Shown here: positions 35,739-45,088 of the stretch, piece after piece | Layout: every line of letters starts with the position of its first letter | How positions within the stretch are numbered: the first letter of the stretch is position 1 | Source: Gimesia benthica | GTDB lineage: Bacteria > Planctomycetota > Planctomycetia > Planctomycetales > Planctomycetaceae | Direction: 5' to 3' | NCBI RefSeq assembly: GCF_009720525.1 | Contig: NZ_CP043930.1 | Coordinates: 5,178,501 to 5,242,500 of the forward strand | DNA: 64,000 nt | Translations under genes and position numbers: made by a program | The notes under the pieces: generated by a model | What the model saw: only the letters and a program-made list of their open reading frames with translations | Told to the model about the DNA's origin: nothing | The model's database searches: none

Positions 35739-37214
35739 TTATTTGGGGACGCGACGTCGGTTTTCGAACTTGATCTGAGTGACCCCTTTGGGATGCACGT
35801 TGGCCTGTTCAATGCGTGCATGCAGCTGCTTTGCCAGCTTCGCACGCACTTCTGCCGTCGCTGGATCGCCGGCCAGATTCTTCATTTCTGCAGCGTCTGA
35901 CTGATGATCGTAAAGCTCGACACCCAGCTTTCCCTTTTCTCCCCATTCGGTATAACGATAACGAGGAGTTCGCAGACTGTAGCCGTTGGCGTATTGAGTG
36001 AATGCCGAATCGCGCGATGCCACGGAGGCGTCTTTGAGTGTGGGAACCTGGCTCACTCCAACTGCAGAGGCAGGGGCTTTCAGGCCCGTCAGTTCTGCCA
36101 GTGTGGGATAAAAGTCGACCATTTCTGCAGGTGCTTCTGCTGTCTGACCCTGGGCAAGTACACCCGGGCCGGCGATGATCAGCGGCACATGCGTCGCATT
36201 TTCGTACAGCGTCGTTTTCTGCCAGTGTCCGTGCTCACCCATGTGATAACCATGATCGGAGGTGAAAACGACAATCGTGTTCTCTTCCAGCCCACTCTCT
36301 TTCAGTGCTTCCAGAATTTTGCCGAGTTGTGCGTCAGCAAAGGTGATGGAGGCGTAGTACGCCTGAATTGCCTGGCGGGCCAGATCATCAGGCAAGTCGA
36401 TCTGTACTTTCTTCCGTCTCACTGACTGCCGGGCCGGTTTGGGAATCGTGTCGAGATAGCCTTCGGGAACCTGTGGGACTTTGATCTGCTCAGTGGGATA
36501 CTTTTTGAAGTAGTCCTTGGGAGCGACATAAGGTGTGTGTGGACGGTAGAGGCCGACCGCCATGAAGAACGGCTGCTTACTTTTGGCAAACTTCTGCAGC
36601 TGTTCGATGGCGATATCCGCGGCAATGCCGTCTGTCTGTTCTGCGTCAGTTCCCTCTGCAGCGAGCCAGCTGAGTGTGCCTCCAAAACTGCCGGGGGTCA
36701 GAGTGAAAATCAGATCCTCATCATCCACATCGCGTCCGCGGGGATTGAAGGTCTGATTCCAGGAATAAGGGTCGTCGTGTCCGCCGGTCCCGATATGTTT
36801 GGGAACGTTGTAGTGATAGATCTTCCCCACCCGGGTAGCGAAGTAACCGTTGTCACGAAACATCTGCGGAATGGTTTTCACGTTGGGGACGTGTTCGCGG
36901 ATGTAGATTGCATTGCGATGGACGAGCGTCTGATCGGGGTACATGCCGGTCATGAAGGAGGCCCGACTGGGACCACACAGCGGAAACTGGCAGTAGGCAT
37001 TCTGAAAGCGAACCCCCCGTTTTGCCAGCTGATCGATATTCGGAGACTGGACCTGCGGATGACCATAGCAACCCAGATCGCAGTTGAGGTCGTCGCAGAT
37101 CAGGAACAGAACGTTGGGTCTGCTCTCTTCAGCTGAGACGGCTGATAGAGAATTGAAAAACAGCGCGCTGCAAGCGAAGGCAAACAGCAGAGATCGACCG
37201 AGGCTGTGGATCAT
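35739..37214 (-). CDS. Secreted iduronate-2-sulfatase-like sulfatase
   Basis: A 491-residue sulfatase started at the ATG at 37214. GGGAGT lies six bases upstream and the product then opens with a signal peptide (SLLFAFACSALFFNSLSAVSA); the longer frame to 37265 adds 17 unlikely residues. Metal residues D41-D42 lie in FLICDDLNCDLGCYG. The formylglycine motif is C80-G-P-S-R84 with ASFMTG. Signatures of the iduronate-sulfatase-like branch are VGKIYHYNVPKHIG, FFMAVGLYRPHTPYVAPK and VVFTSDHGYHMGEHGHWQKTTLYE. The substrate is likely a sulfated polysaccharide, not further determined. The amidohydrolase gene follows on the same strand. Confidence 0.93.
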   Translation of the reverse strand: MIHSLGRSLLFAFACSALFFNSLSAVSAEESRPNVLFLICDDLNCDLGCYGHPQVQSPNIDQLAKRGVRFQNAYCQFPLCGPSRASFMTGMYPDQTLVHRNAIYIREHVPNVKTIPQMFRDNGYFATRVGKIYHYNVPKHIGTGGHDDPYSWNQTFNPRGRDVDDEDLIFTLTPGSFGGTLSWLAAEGTDAEQTDGIAADIAIEQLQKFAKSKQPFFMAVGLYRPHTPYVAPKDYFKKYPTEQIKVPQVPEGYLDTIPKPARQSVRRKKVQIDLPDDLARQAIQAYYASITFADAQLGKILEALKESGLEENTIVVFTSDHGYHMGEHGHWQKTTLYENATHVPLIIAGPGVLAQGQTAEAPAEMVDFYPTLAELTGLKAPASAVGVSQVPTLKDASVASRDSAFTQYANGYSLRTPRYRYTEWGEKGKLGVELYDHQSDAAEMKNLAGDPATAEVRAKLAKQLHARIEQANVHPKGVTQIKFENRRRVPK

Positions 37215-37505
37215 GAATGTACTCCCAGGGGAATTAGAATTAAGAACCAGCGAATGTGTACACACTCTTATCCTAACAGAGTGGAGGCCCTGTTTCAGTA
37301 GGGAATACCAGGTTCCATTTGAAGTTTTTGAGGCTCAGACTGACTCGTGAATTACAGGTCAAACCCGATTTTTTGTTACAGAGATTTATTTCTGTGAATC
37401 CCTGTTAATTCTTATTTGTTTACTGCTAAACAGTATTGATTGTCTCTGAACTGGAGTTTAGCCTTACGGGAGCTCATTCTGTTACTCTTAAAGGTCGTTT
37501 TATTG
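37215..37505. other. Divergent spacer between sulfatase and zinc-ribbon protein
   Basis: No gene is seen. The region holds the promoters of two divergent genes; I could not pick a convincing -35/-10 pair on either strand. Confidence 0.3.
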
Positions 37506-40040
37506 ATGTCTGAGACTACTGTGATTGAATGCCCTAATTGTGGGGCTACGTTTAAAGCCAAATCAAAAGCAGCCCTGGGTAAAAAAGTTGCCTGCCCGAA
37601 GTGCCAGGTTCCTTTTGTCATATCTGCCCCATCATCTTCCTCAAAGTCAAAGAAGCCGCAGCAGGCGGCCGCGCAACAGGATGCCTGGGACGACCTCTGG
37701 GATGAAGAGGATGATCTGGAAGCCAGCCCGCCACCCCGTGAAAAAGCAAACCGCCCTCGAGGACGATCGGCGAAACGGAATCCGTCTTCAGGAGACTCTC
37801 TGAAGTGGATCGGTCTGGCAGCCATCGTGGTGATTGTCGGGGGAGGCATCGGGTTGATTGCTTTGAGTTCAGGGTCTTCCAGCTCTCAGAAATCTACGGA
37901 TAATCTCGCCTCAAAACTGATGACCAAGGGGCAATCCGAGGAGAAAACCCCTGAAAAGGCAGAGCCAGATAACGCTGTAATGGATGTTGTCCAAGTCAAT
38001 ACTGCAGAGCCGAAAGCTGGTGCTGAGCAGAAGGATCAGGCTGTCATTGCCAGTACTACTTCAGAGAAGCCCGTCGCACCCATGTCGGAGAAGGAGACCC
38101 TGGACCAGCGGTCTCTGACTCCTGCTCAGGCAGCGGAAGCGCATCTTCTGGTCTATCGGATTGTCAAAGTTGATGCTGGTGTTACGAGCTCACTCAGCAA
38201 AGCAACCAGGAACCAGAAATTAGCCAGTGACATGTTTTCCAGAGGCATCGCCAATACTGTCGATCAGGAATTGCAGCAGGCGAAAATTCCTTCCTACCTG
38301 TCGGGAACAACTCAGATTGATCTTGAGAAGAAACTTCTCAGCCTGCAGGCTGATCCCCAGTCTGCGAAGCAGGTTGCTGACAGTATCAACAAAAGTGTCG
38401 CGATCAAAGTTCAGGTTGCGGATACTCCCGAAGTGGTTGCGCTCGAACAACCGGTAGATGAGGGGGACGAACTGGACTACAAGATCGATTTCGAGATCAA
38501 GCAGCTCGAAGAATCCTTCTCGAAACAGATTACCGCCAATCCGACTGCCGGGGCCAGTGTGCTGGCTCAACTCCTGAACCATCACCTGTCCCAGGCGATT
38601 CCGGAGTACATTCCCGAAACGCTGAAACTGGATCTGGAATCGCGTAAAATGACGGTCCATCTGACCCGCTATCCCGAGATGTTTCTGTACTCTCGAATAA
38701 ATAAGATCCCTTCGATTCCTGTCAACGTGATCCCGATCCCCTATACCATTCGAGAGCTGCGAACGCCTGATCAACTCAAGCCGACCCAGGTAATTTTTAA
38801 AATCGAAGGCTTCAAACATGATCATACCTACCGATTTGAAGAAGGGCATTCCTACAACTTCGATCGAGGGAGAGTCTACAGTGGCCTGATGTTTCCCCTG
38901 ACGAACGTGATCACCGGATATATCTCAGATTCCCTGGATGTAAATTTTGTCGAAAAGACTGTGACATTTCAGCTGGATCATGAACCGGGCAGGAATCTGT
39001 CTAAGCGAATCAATGAGTCTGTTTTTAATGATACGCTCCTTTCAGACCAGCCCCTCAAAACCGGTCCGCCGGAAACCCCTTTTCGGACCCCCGGGCGACC
39101 GAACAAACTTGTAGTAATGCGGATCAACGAAGCAAGGGAATTTAGCAAATCTATTTTCAGCGATCTCAATCCGGATGAAGTGAAAAGGCTACTGGCCAAA
39201 GAAGCGAGTCGGATGAACTCTTATTTTAATGGTGATCTCAGTGGCTTCATCGCGGATTCACTCGAAGTGGATCCGCAGCAGTTACTGATTGCCTTTCAGT
39301 TGGACCGCACTCCGCCGGCAGATCTGTCTAAAATGGTGAATTCACTCTTCTTTTTCCATTTCAGGGTCGCTGACGAAATCGTCGCAGTACATGATGTGCA
39401 GTACGATCCGGAATCTTCTGAGAAGAGTATGTCTTTCCGGTTTGTAAATCATAATGCAATCGGACCGCACATTGATCGGGATTATATCCGGGGGAAAACA
39501 GAGGGGGTTTTGAGATATATGTTACATCGCTACGTCCCCAATTCACTTCAGATGGACTTTGATCAGGGAACCTTCGATATAAAAATGCGTATTGGGGGCA
39601 ACGAGCAGAGCGAAATTCAGACGATCCTCGAGTGGCAGGGGAAAAACAAAATCGATATGACCTATGTTAAAACAGTCCCCCCTCAGGGGAAAGGAAAAGC
39701 GCACCCTCTGGGGATCGGCATGGTTACTGAATCCGGGGCGGGAATGGCTGTCGGTTCATCCGGTAAGTTGGCAACAGGCAAGTATCTGAAAGTGACGATT
39801 CAGTACGGCCTGTATGCGGGTAAACTGAATATCGTCCGCAGTGCCCGGTCTGCCCTGGATGGATTTAGCTGGGTTGATCTCAAGACATTTCAGGTTGATG
39901 AAGCGAAAAAAGAGATTACATTCGAGACCACCGGGGAGATGAATGTTCCCGCACTTGATCGCTTGCTGAAACGCCAGAAGTTTTACCAGTGTGTTATCAA
40001 CAGCGAGGCATTACCCGAACCCGAGGGCTCAGAGAAATAG
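37506..40040 (+). CDS. Large zinc-ribbon (MJ0042-type) single-pass membrane protein
   Basis: An 844-residue protein. The frame opens at 37440, but the ATG at 37506 starts MSETTVIECPNCGATF, a normal start for this planctomycete type. An N-terminal zinc ribbon has C9/C12 and C30/C33. A Ser/Lys and Asp/Glu-rich linker follows, then one transmembrane helix (about 101-120). The remaining 700 residues are soluble, with about four repeats of a pattern in which a phrase like IPEYIPETLKLDLESRKMTV, VITGYISDSLDVNFVEKTVTF, LSGFIADSLEVDPQQLLIAF or YVPNSLQMDFDQGTFDI recurs. So the main domain is a repeated beta-rich unit. Family and function were not recognised. It stands alone and is convergent with mntR. 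Confidence 0.75.
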   Translation: MSETTVIECPNCGATFKAKSKAALGKKVACPKCQVPFVISAPSSSSKSKKPQQAAAQQDAWDDLWDEEDDLEASPPPREKANRPRGRSAKRNPSSGDSLKWIGLAAIVVIVGGGIGLIALSSGSSSSQKSTDNLASKLMTKGQSEEKTPEKAEPDNAVMDVVQVNTAEPKAGAEQKDQAVIASTTSEKPVAPMSEKETLDQRSLTPAQAAEAHLLVYRIVKVDAGVTSSLSKATRNQKLASDMFSRGIANTVDQELQQAKIPSYLSGTTQIDLEKKLLSLQADPQSAKQVADSINKSVAIKVQVADTPEVVALEQPVDEGDELDYKIDFEIKQLEESFSKQITANPTAGASVLAQLLNHHLSQAIPEYIPETLKLDLESRKMTVHLTRYPEMFLYSRINKIPSIPVNVIPIPYTIRELRTPDQLKPTQVIFKIEGFKHDHTYRFEEGHSYNFDRGRVYSGLMFPLTNVITGYISDSLDVNFVEKTVTFQLDHEPGRNLSKRINESVFNDTLLSDQPLKTGPPETPFRTPGRPNKLVVMRINEAREFSKSIFSDLNPDEVKRLLAKEASRMNSYFNGDLSGFIADSLEVDPQQLLIAFQLDRTPPADLSKMVNSLFFFHFRVADEIVAVHDVQYDPESSEKSMSFRFVNHNAIGPHIDRDYIRGKTEGVLRYMLHRYVPNSLQMDFDQGTFDIKMRIGGNEQSEIQTILEWQGKNKIDMTYVKTVPPQGKGKAHPLGIGMVTESGAGMAVGSSGKLATGKYLKVTIQYGLYAGKLNIVRSARSALDGFSWVDLKTFQVDEAKKEITFETTGEMNVPALDRLLKRQKFYQCVINSEALPEPEGSEK

Positions 40041-40054
40041 CTTAACCGGGAAGC

Positions 40055-40474
40055 TCAACCCTGAGTACCGGCGATGTATTTTTCCATCAGTGCCAGAGTC
40101 TCAGGGCTGACATGGTGCTCGATCCCTTCAGTGTCGGTGGCGGCTGTCTCTTCACTGACGCCGAGTGCGACCAGGAAACTGAAGACGATTTCGTGGCGAT
40201 GTCGCGAGTCTTTCGCGAGCTTCGTCCCCTTACTCGTCAGTTCGACGGGGCTGTAAGGTTCCGTGGTGACATAGCCATCCCGCTGCAGACGGCTCACGGT
40301 ACGGTTCACAGTGACATGACTGACGGCAAAGTGTTCGGCCAGATCTTTGACCCGGCAGACTCCCTGCTCTTCAATGACTTCTGCGATGGCCTCCACATAG
40401 TCTTCTGCTTTTTCCGTGGCATGATCCACACGGGTGCGCTCGTGTTGATTCTTCGGTTTCTTTTTTGCGGCCAT
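40055..40474 (-). CDS. mntR: Manganese-responsive regulator MntR
   Basis: A 139-residue DtxR-family regulator without the C-terminal SH3 domain. The N-terminal winged helix includes VKDLAEHFAVSHVTVNRTVSRLQRDGY. All six metal ligands of characterised MntR are present with unchanged spacing: D25, E28 (EDYVEAI), H94, E116, E119 and H120 (EGIEHH). They correspond one-for-one to Asp8, Glu11, His77, Glu99, Glu102 and His103 of B. subtilis MntR, offset by 17. It should repress or activate Mn-uptake or efflux genes, but none is adjacent. The Lys-rich N-terminal extension resembles the E. coli form. Confidence 0.9.
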   Translation of the reverse strand: MAAKKKPKNQHERTRVDHATEKAEDYVEAIAEVIEEQGVCRVKDLAEHFAVSHVTVNRTVSRLQRDGYVTTEPYSPVELTSKGTKLAKDSRHRHEIVFSFLVALGVSEETAATDTEGIEHHVSPETLALMEKYIAGTQG

Positions 40475-40649
40475 CCTGTTTTGCCTTTGGGGTTCTGAAA
40501 ATATGGAGCACTATCTTAACGGCCGAAAACCGTTTTTAACAGTCTGGAACGCGTGGGAAACTACACACTCATCCTGTTCTAAAATTGACACCATGCATTG
40601 CTGATTTCTGAACGGGCCTGTCTGCGTATTTGTATTCTGTCATGTCGCC

Positions 40650-41765
40650 TTACAAATGTTTTTCCACAAACGCCCAGGCCGAGGCATCGTTAAATTCATG
40701 TCCCCCTTCGAAAATGACATGCTCGAAACGATCCTGCAGATTGAGCTGCTCATAATAAGCTTTGGCCCGGGGCGCCAGTTGCTTACCTTTCTCGCGATGC
40801 GAGGGCCGATCGGTTGCACCTGCCTGAATCTGTAAAGCACGGGGACAGATCAGCGCGACCAGGTCGGCATCATTGAAGAGCGTCATGCGATCCATAAAGC
40901 GAAAGTCGGGAGGGACCGAAAGTTCTTCTTCCTCATAACGGCCCTCCTGAACTCCAAAGTAACAGCTGGAGACCGCCACCTTAATTCGTGGATCGATGGC
41001 AGGAGTCACCAGGGCGTAATAGCCGCCGTAGGACAAACCAACCATCCCAATCCGGCTGGCATCGACTTCGGGACGTTTAATGAGTTCATCAATGGCATAG
41101 GTGATCTTGGCAATCTCGACTGCAGTAATACTGGTGCCGATGAGCCGCATGCGGTCATCGATCTGGCGGCGGATATCTTTGGGAAATTCGTCAGCACGGA
41201 ACAAGTGCTGTGGGGCATAGACAATATAGCCTCGTTTCACCGCGCCGCGGACCATGTCATTGTAGTTTGCACCACCGTTAAATAACGCAACTTCAGGCGA
41301 TCCGCCACCGCCGTGCATGGAGATAATCAGTGGTGCTTTCCCTTTGAGGGATTTAGGAAGAATGAAGATCCCCTCGGAATGCACACCCGGCAAAATCGGG
41401 AACATGGCCCGGTAGTAGACGCCGATACTGTCCTCGCCGATCTGTTGGTAGGAAGCTTTTAAATCGGGACGCTTGCCCGGTGGAGGATACCCGATACTCT
41501 GACAGAACGCACCGCGGTAAGCCTCTGCGGACTTTGCAAACGCGTCCGCCGACGAATAGTCAGGCTGAAACAGTTTCCTGAATCGACTCTGGTCGGCAGC
41601 CATCTTCTGAATATAGGCATCCAGTTCCCGCGCCTGTTCGTTACGGAGCGGATTCGAGTCGGCCACATTCTGATTGAAGTATTCAGACTTTTTTGAATCG
41701 GTTTGTCCACAGGCCAGGGTGGGCAGCAGACTAAAGACCAGAGCCAGGGCGGAAACAGCTTTCAT
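40650..41765 (-). CDS. Alpha/beta hydrolase, probable lipoprotein
   Basis: A 371-residue exported hydrolase of the acetyl-xylan-esterase/dienelactone-hydrolase-like group. The N-terminal signal ends in a lipobox-like LAC (C19), so membrane anchoring is likely. The oxyanion region is HGGGG (151-155). The nucleophile is S245 in GLSYGG. Candidate Asp (AGATDRPSH) and His (FEGGHEFND) complete the triad near the C-terminus. Esterase activity on a carbohydrate or small ester is inferred. It is a lone gene with no clear operon partner. Confidence 0.85.
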   Translation of the reverse strand: MKAVSALALVFSLLPTLACGQTDSKKSEYFNQNVADSNPLRNEQARELDAYIQKMAADQSRFRKLFQPDYSSADAFAKSAEAYRGAFCQSIGYPPPGKRPDLKASYQQIGEDSIGVYYRAMFPILPGVHSEGIFILPKSLKGKAPLIISMHGGGGSPEVALFNGGANYNDMVRGAVKRGYIVYAPQHLFRADEFPKDIRRQIDDRMRLIGTSITAVEIAKITYAIDELIKRPEVDASRIGMVGLSYGGYYALVTPAIDPRIKVAVSSCYFGVQEGRYEEEELSVPPDFRFMDRMTLFNDADLVALICPRALQIQAGATDRPSHREKGKQLAPRAKAYYEQLNLQDRFEHVIFEGGHEFNDASAWAFVEKHL

Positions 41766-41938
41766 GTCACACGGTCCTTTCAGGGCAGGTAATACAGGCG
41801 TGGTGCGTTGGTGGATGCTGAGTCTGATTCTAACTCAAGGAAGATATCGAGTCTATCAGGTACTGATATCACGAGCATACAATCATTGATCAGACATCAG
41901 CTGGTCGGTAGAGAATAGATCCGACTCTCTACTCTCCT

Positions 41939-43231
41939 TTAAGGCGTCAGCCGGGGAATACCGATCGTCTGACCGTAAGCCTGACAGAGTTGTTCGACGG
42001 TTAAGCCGTAGGCACGCTGCAGGCTGTCCTGCCAGGTGAGGCCTTCCTTGATGCCGTTGAAAAAGAGCTTGAACTGCTCCGGATTGGCTTTGAGCATCAA
42101 CTGGATGATGGCACTGGCGGAACCGTACTGCCAGCCGTCGAGTCGATCGTTATTGAAGAACTGTCCCCCGAAGGTATGTGACTGCCTCAGTCGGGCAGCG
42201 GCTTCGGTCTGGCGAAAGCGGACCTCTTTGGAACTGGGAACGATCATCATCGCGATCCAGTCGGCGATCCCTTCGTTGATCCAGGTGGGAATCGGAACCG
42301 TTGATTTGTAACGGTGGATATAGCCGTGTGCGGTTTCATGTACGAGGACCGCTCCAAAGAAGTTGGGGTCGTTACCCCGGTAACACGAAACGATGACCTT
42401 GCCGTCACCATGGGAGTGGCAGAGACCGATGGCATTCCCGGTTTCGGTGCGGTTGTAGAATTCTTCTTCGAATTCGAGAAAGGCCTGTTTAGCCAGAAAA
42501 GCGACGACCACCGCTTTGCCACGCCAGATATTATGCCCGGGTTTGAAACCGAATGACTGACCCAGCAGTTCGTTCATCTTGTCGAGTTGTACCAGATAGG
42601 GGGCAACCTGCTTTGCCGGCATGTCGGTATAAAACAGAAAATACTTCGTCTCATACAACTGCATGTTGAAGCCAGAGAAATGTGTACCGACTTTCTTCAG
42701 GAACTCTTTGTATTCGTCGACGTACTTCAGTTGTTCCTTTTCGGGAATCTCGTCCCAGAACTCTTCGTTTGAGGCACGCAGTTTTTCTGAGATGGCTGCA
42801 TTCTTGCGACTCATATCTTCAATGGCAGCCGCTTTGAGCGAAGGCAAATACTGGAACTGATAAGTCTTGTCGTCGACTTTCATTTCCACCAGACGCGTGG
42901 CGAACAGACGCTTGCCGCGTGTGGCGTTTTCAGCTTTGACCTCCATCGACTTGATCTGGCTCTCATCCCGTCCGGTAAAGAAACGGGTAATTTCAACGTC
43001 TACTTCTTCCTTGCCGTTGGATGTCAGCACGTTTGCCTTTTTCCCGACCAGGGAGTTCACTTCATCTGCCGAGAGAGCAAATTCCAGAGCAGCTGCTTCC
43101 ACAGTATTGGAAGGCTTGGCGTTATATCGGGTCGCGCGTTTTTGGGCAGTCGCCGGTTGTCCCATCAGCAGCAGAGACAGCGACAGGAATATGACGCGGA
43201 AAACAACGGAAACAGGGCGAGGAACCATCAT
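41939..43231 (-). CDS. Secreted gluzincin-type metallopeptidase-like protein
   Basis: A 430-residue exported protein (signal about 1-30, ending ATAQ). The C-terminal half has a zinc-peptidase motif HETAH at 298-302 and a downstream glutamate in INEGIADW (E320), the HExxH...E arrangement of gluzincins. The N-terminal region (VNSLVGKKANVLTSNGKEEVDVEITRFF) looks like a small beta-barrel of the planctomycete 'SHD1'-like type. Substrate unknown. It resembles the DUF1570 protein at 54541 in layout but not closely in sequence. Confidence 0.75.
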   Translation of the reverse strand: MMVPRPVSVVFRVIFLSLSLLLMGQPATAQKRATRYNAKPSNTVEAAALEFALSADEVNSLVGKKANVLTSNGKEEVDVEITRFFTGRDESQIKSMEVKAENATRGKRLFATRLVEMKVDDKTYQFQYLPSLKAAAIEDMSRKNAAISEKLRASNEEFWDEIPEKEQLKYVDEYKEFLKKVGTHFSGFNMQLYETKYFLFYTDMPAKQVAPYLVQLDKMNELLGQSFGFKPGHNIWRGKAVVVAFLAKQAFLEFEEEFYNRTETGNAIGLCHSHGDGKVIVSCYRGNDPNFFGAVLVHETAHGYIHRYKSTVPIPTWINEGIADWIAMMIVPSSKEVRFRQTEAAARLRQSHTFGGQFFNNDRLDGWQYGSASAIIQLMLKANPEQFKLFFNGIKEGLTWQDSLQRAYGLTVEQLCQAYGQTIGIPRLTP

Positions 43232-43428
43232 GAGTACTCGCTTTCTGAATGGAGATGAGAAGTGGCATCCTGTTATGGTTATTCTATTTATGGTGTTCCG
43301 TCAAGGAACAGCTGTCAAGTAGTGATGTCAGAAAACAGCCTGAATTTAATCAAAATGCAGGCAGCCGGCTGGAAAACCGGCTCCTCTGACAGAGGGCGAG
43401 GACGGTCTTAATCGGTTTTTTATTTATG

Positions 43429-43449
43429 CAGGATTATGGGATAATCCTG
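43429..43449. promoter_or_regulatory. Perfect palindrome upstream of the cold-shock gene
   Basis: CAGGATTAT-GGG-ATAATCCTG has perfect 9-base arms and lies about 117 bases before the cold-shock start. It contains GATAAT, a possible -10 box, so it could be an operator over the promoter. The factor is unknown. Confidence 0.4.
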
Positions 43450-43494
43450 TTCAGTCTGCTTGTTTTCTGATTCAGTCGAGGTAGAATCGAGTCT

Positions 43495-43548
43495 TGCGGC
43501 AGAGGAATCTGACCAGTTGTTTCGGCAGGTGCCGCAGTTTTATTTTTG
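43495..43548 (+). promoter_or_regulatory. Leader hairpin of the cold-shock mRNA
   Basis: TGCGGCA (43495-43501) and TGCCGCA (43530-43536) form a 7-base stem, with a further GGCA/TGCC inside, followed by GTTTTATTTTTG and then the ribosome site AAGGAAG. This resembles a terminator or attenuator placed in the 5' leader, or a temperature-responsive structure of the kind known for cspA mRNAs. Confidence 0.4.
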
Positions 43549-43565
43549 AAGGAAGCTGATATACG

Positions 43566-43763
43566 ATGGCTGAAGGTACAATCAAGAAGGTGACGTCTAA
43601 GGGTTTTGGATTTATCGACACTGGATCAGGTAAAGACCTGTTCTTCCACCTGTCCAATCTGGAAGGTGTGTCGTTCGAAGAGCTCTACGAAGGACAGCGC
43701 GTCTCCTACACCGAGGGAATGGGCGACAAAGGACCACGGGCGGAGAATGTCAAACCGATCTAG
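43566..43763 (+). CDS. Cold-shock domain RNA-binding protein (CspA family)
   Basis: A 65-residue single cold-shock domain. It binds single-stranded RNA/DNA and melts RNA structure. RNP-1 is KGFGFI and RNP-2 is DLFFHLS; the ending GPRAENV is typical of the family. The sequence is slightly diverged from CspA: the usual KWFN start is replaced by TIKKVTS, as in several planctomycete members. A structured leader lies upstream and a strong terminator downstream, so it is a single-gene unit. Confidence 0.92.
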   Translation: MAEGTIKKVTSKGFGFIDTGSGKDLFFHLSNLEGVSFEELYEGQRVSYTEGMGDKGPRAENVKPI

Positions 43764-43789
43764 TTCGGGAATGACATCAGGAAACACTG

Positions 43790-43821
43790 CAGCCGACGTG
43801 AACTCGTCGGCTGTTTTTTTA
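43790..43821 (+). terminator. Intrinsic terminator of the cold-shock gene
   Basis: CAGCCGACG (43790-43798) pairs perfectly with CGTCGGCTG (43805-43813) around a six-base loop, followed by seven T. Confidence 0.92.
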
Positions 43822-43852
43822 TGCGCTCAGAGAAGCGACTCGTCGAGTTGAA

Positions 43853-45088
43853 TCAAACCAGCCGCAGACGCTGACGGGCAAAATCGATGGCCTCAATCAA
43901 TGCATCAATGTCTTCGGTTGTGTTATAGAAGGTCAGGCTCGCACGCACACTGGCGGGGATCTGCAGTAACTGATGCAGTGGCATGGTGCAGTGGTGTCCG
44001 TGACGCACCGCAATCCCCTTGCGGTCCAGCAGCGTTGCCAAATCTTCAGGATGCGCACCTGCGATATTAAAGCTGAAAATCGCGCCACGTTGTTCCAGTT
44101 CCTGTGGGCCATAAATTTCCAGGCCGGGCACGGACTGCAGTCGTTCCATGGCGTACTGGCTGAGCTGATGCTCCTGTTCTTCGATCACATCAAAGCCGAG
44201 CTGATTGACATACTCGATCGCGGTCCCCAGCGCGATTGCCTGGGCGATCGCAGGTGTGCCTGCTTCGAAGCGGGCCGGTAGACGAGCCCACTTTGATTCG
44301 TCCAGATGCACTTCGGAAATCATATTACCGCCATACAGGAACGGCGGCAGGTTTTCCAGCAGTGCCTTGCGACCATAGAGCACACCGATGCCCGAAGGGC
44401 CAAAAATCTTGTGTCCTGAGAATGCGAGGAAGTCGATCTCGCTTTCAACAACATCGACAGGCAGATGAGGCACGCTCTGGGCGCCATCAACAAAGATGAG
44501 TGCACCCGCTGCATGGGCAAGCCGGGCCATCTCCGTGATGGGATTAATCGTTCCCAGAACATTCGACATCCCGGTGACGGCGACCAACCGGGTTCTGTTC
44601 GTCAACAGACTTTGATAGTGTTCGAGATCCAGCCGTCCCTCGGGAGTCAGTTGGATGAACTTCAGCACGGCCCCCTGCTCTTTGGCGATCGCCTGCCAGG
44701 GGACGAAGTTCGCGTGATGTTCCATTTCATTCAGGATGATCTCATCGCCTTCCTTGAGGAAATGTCTGCCCCAGGAATAAGCAATGAGATTGATGGACAT
44801 CGTAGTGCCGGAGGTGAAAATGATCTCTTCGGGATGTTCAGCGCCTATGAACTTTCGAATGCAGGTGCGGGCCGATTCCATTTCGGTCGTCACACGGTCG
44901 CCCAGCTGATGCACGCCGCGGTGGACATTCGAGTAATATTGTTCGTAGACTTCCGTAATTTTATCAATGACGACCTGAGGACGCTGGGCTGAGGCACCGC
45001 TGTCCAGGTAAACCAGCGGCTTCCCGTTGGGAAGGGAACGCTGCAGGATCGGAAAGTCGTTTCGGATGGCTGATAGATTGGCGACCAT
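43853..45088 (-). CDS. sufS: Cysteine desulfurase SufS
   Basis: A 411-residue PLP enzyme that removes sulfur from cysteine for Fe-S cluster assembly. The PLP lysine is K227 (SGHKIFGPSG). The persulfide cysteine is C367 in VRHGHHC, the SufS-type (group II) arrangement. NVHRGVHQLGDRVT, NEMEHHANFVPW and FVDGAQSVPHLPVDV are standard. No other suf gene is adjacent. Its likely partner SufE is encoded 7.3 kb away at 52373 on the other strand, so the sulfur-transfer pair is split in this genome. Confidence 0.95.
   Translation of the reverse strand: MVANLSAIRNDFPILQRSLPNGKPLVYLDSGASAQRPQVVIDKITEVYEQYYSNVHRGVHQLGDRVTTEMESARTCIRKFIGAEHPEEIIFTSGTTMSINLIAYSWGRHFLKEGDEIILNEMEHHANFVPWQAIAKEQGAVLKFIQLTPEGRLDLEHYQSLLTNRTRLVAVTGMSNVLGTINPITEMARLAHAAGALIFVDGAQSVPHLPVDVVESEIDFLAFSGHKIFGPSGIGVLYGRKALLENLPPFLYGGNMISEVHLDESKWARLPARFEAGTPAIAQAIALGTAIEYVNQLGFDVIEEQEHQLSQYAMERLQSVPGLEIYGPQELEQRGAIFSFNIAGAHPEDLATLLDRKGIAVRHGHHCTMPLHQLLQIPASVRASLTFYNTTEDIDALIEAIDFARQRLRLV

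Larger units (their letters stand above)
43232..43565. other. Intergenic leader region of the cold-shock gene
   Basis: No gene is seen. The stretch contains three structured elements: AGCCGG/CCGGCT (43363-43368 with 43377-43382), the perfect palindrome at 43429-43449, and the leader hairpin at 43495-43536. These are listed separately where they may matter. Confidence 0.4.
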
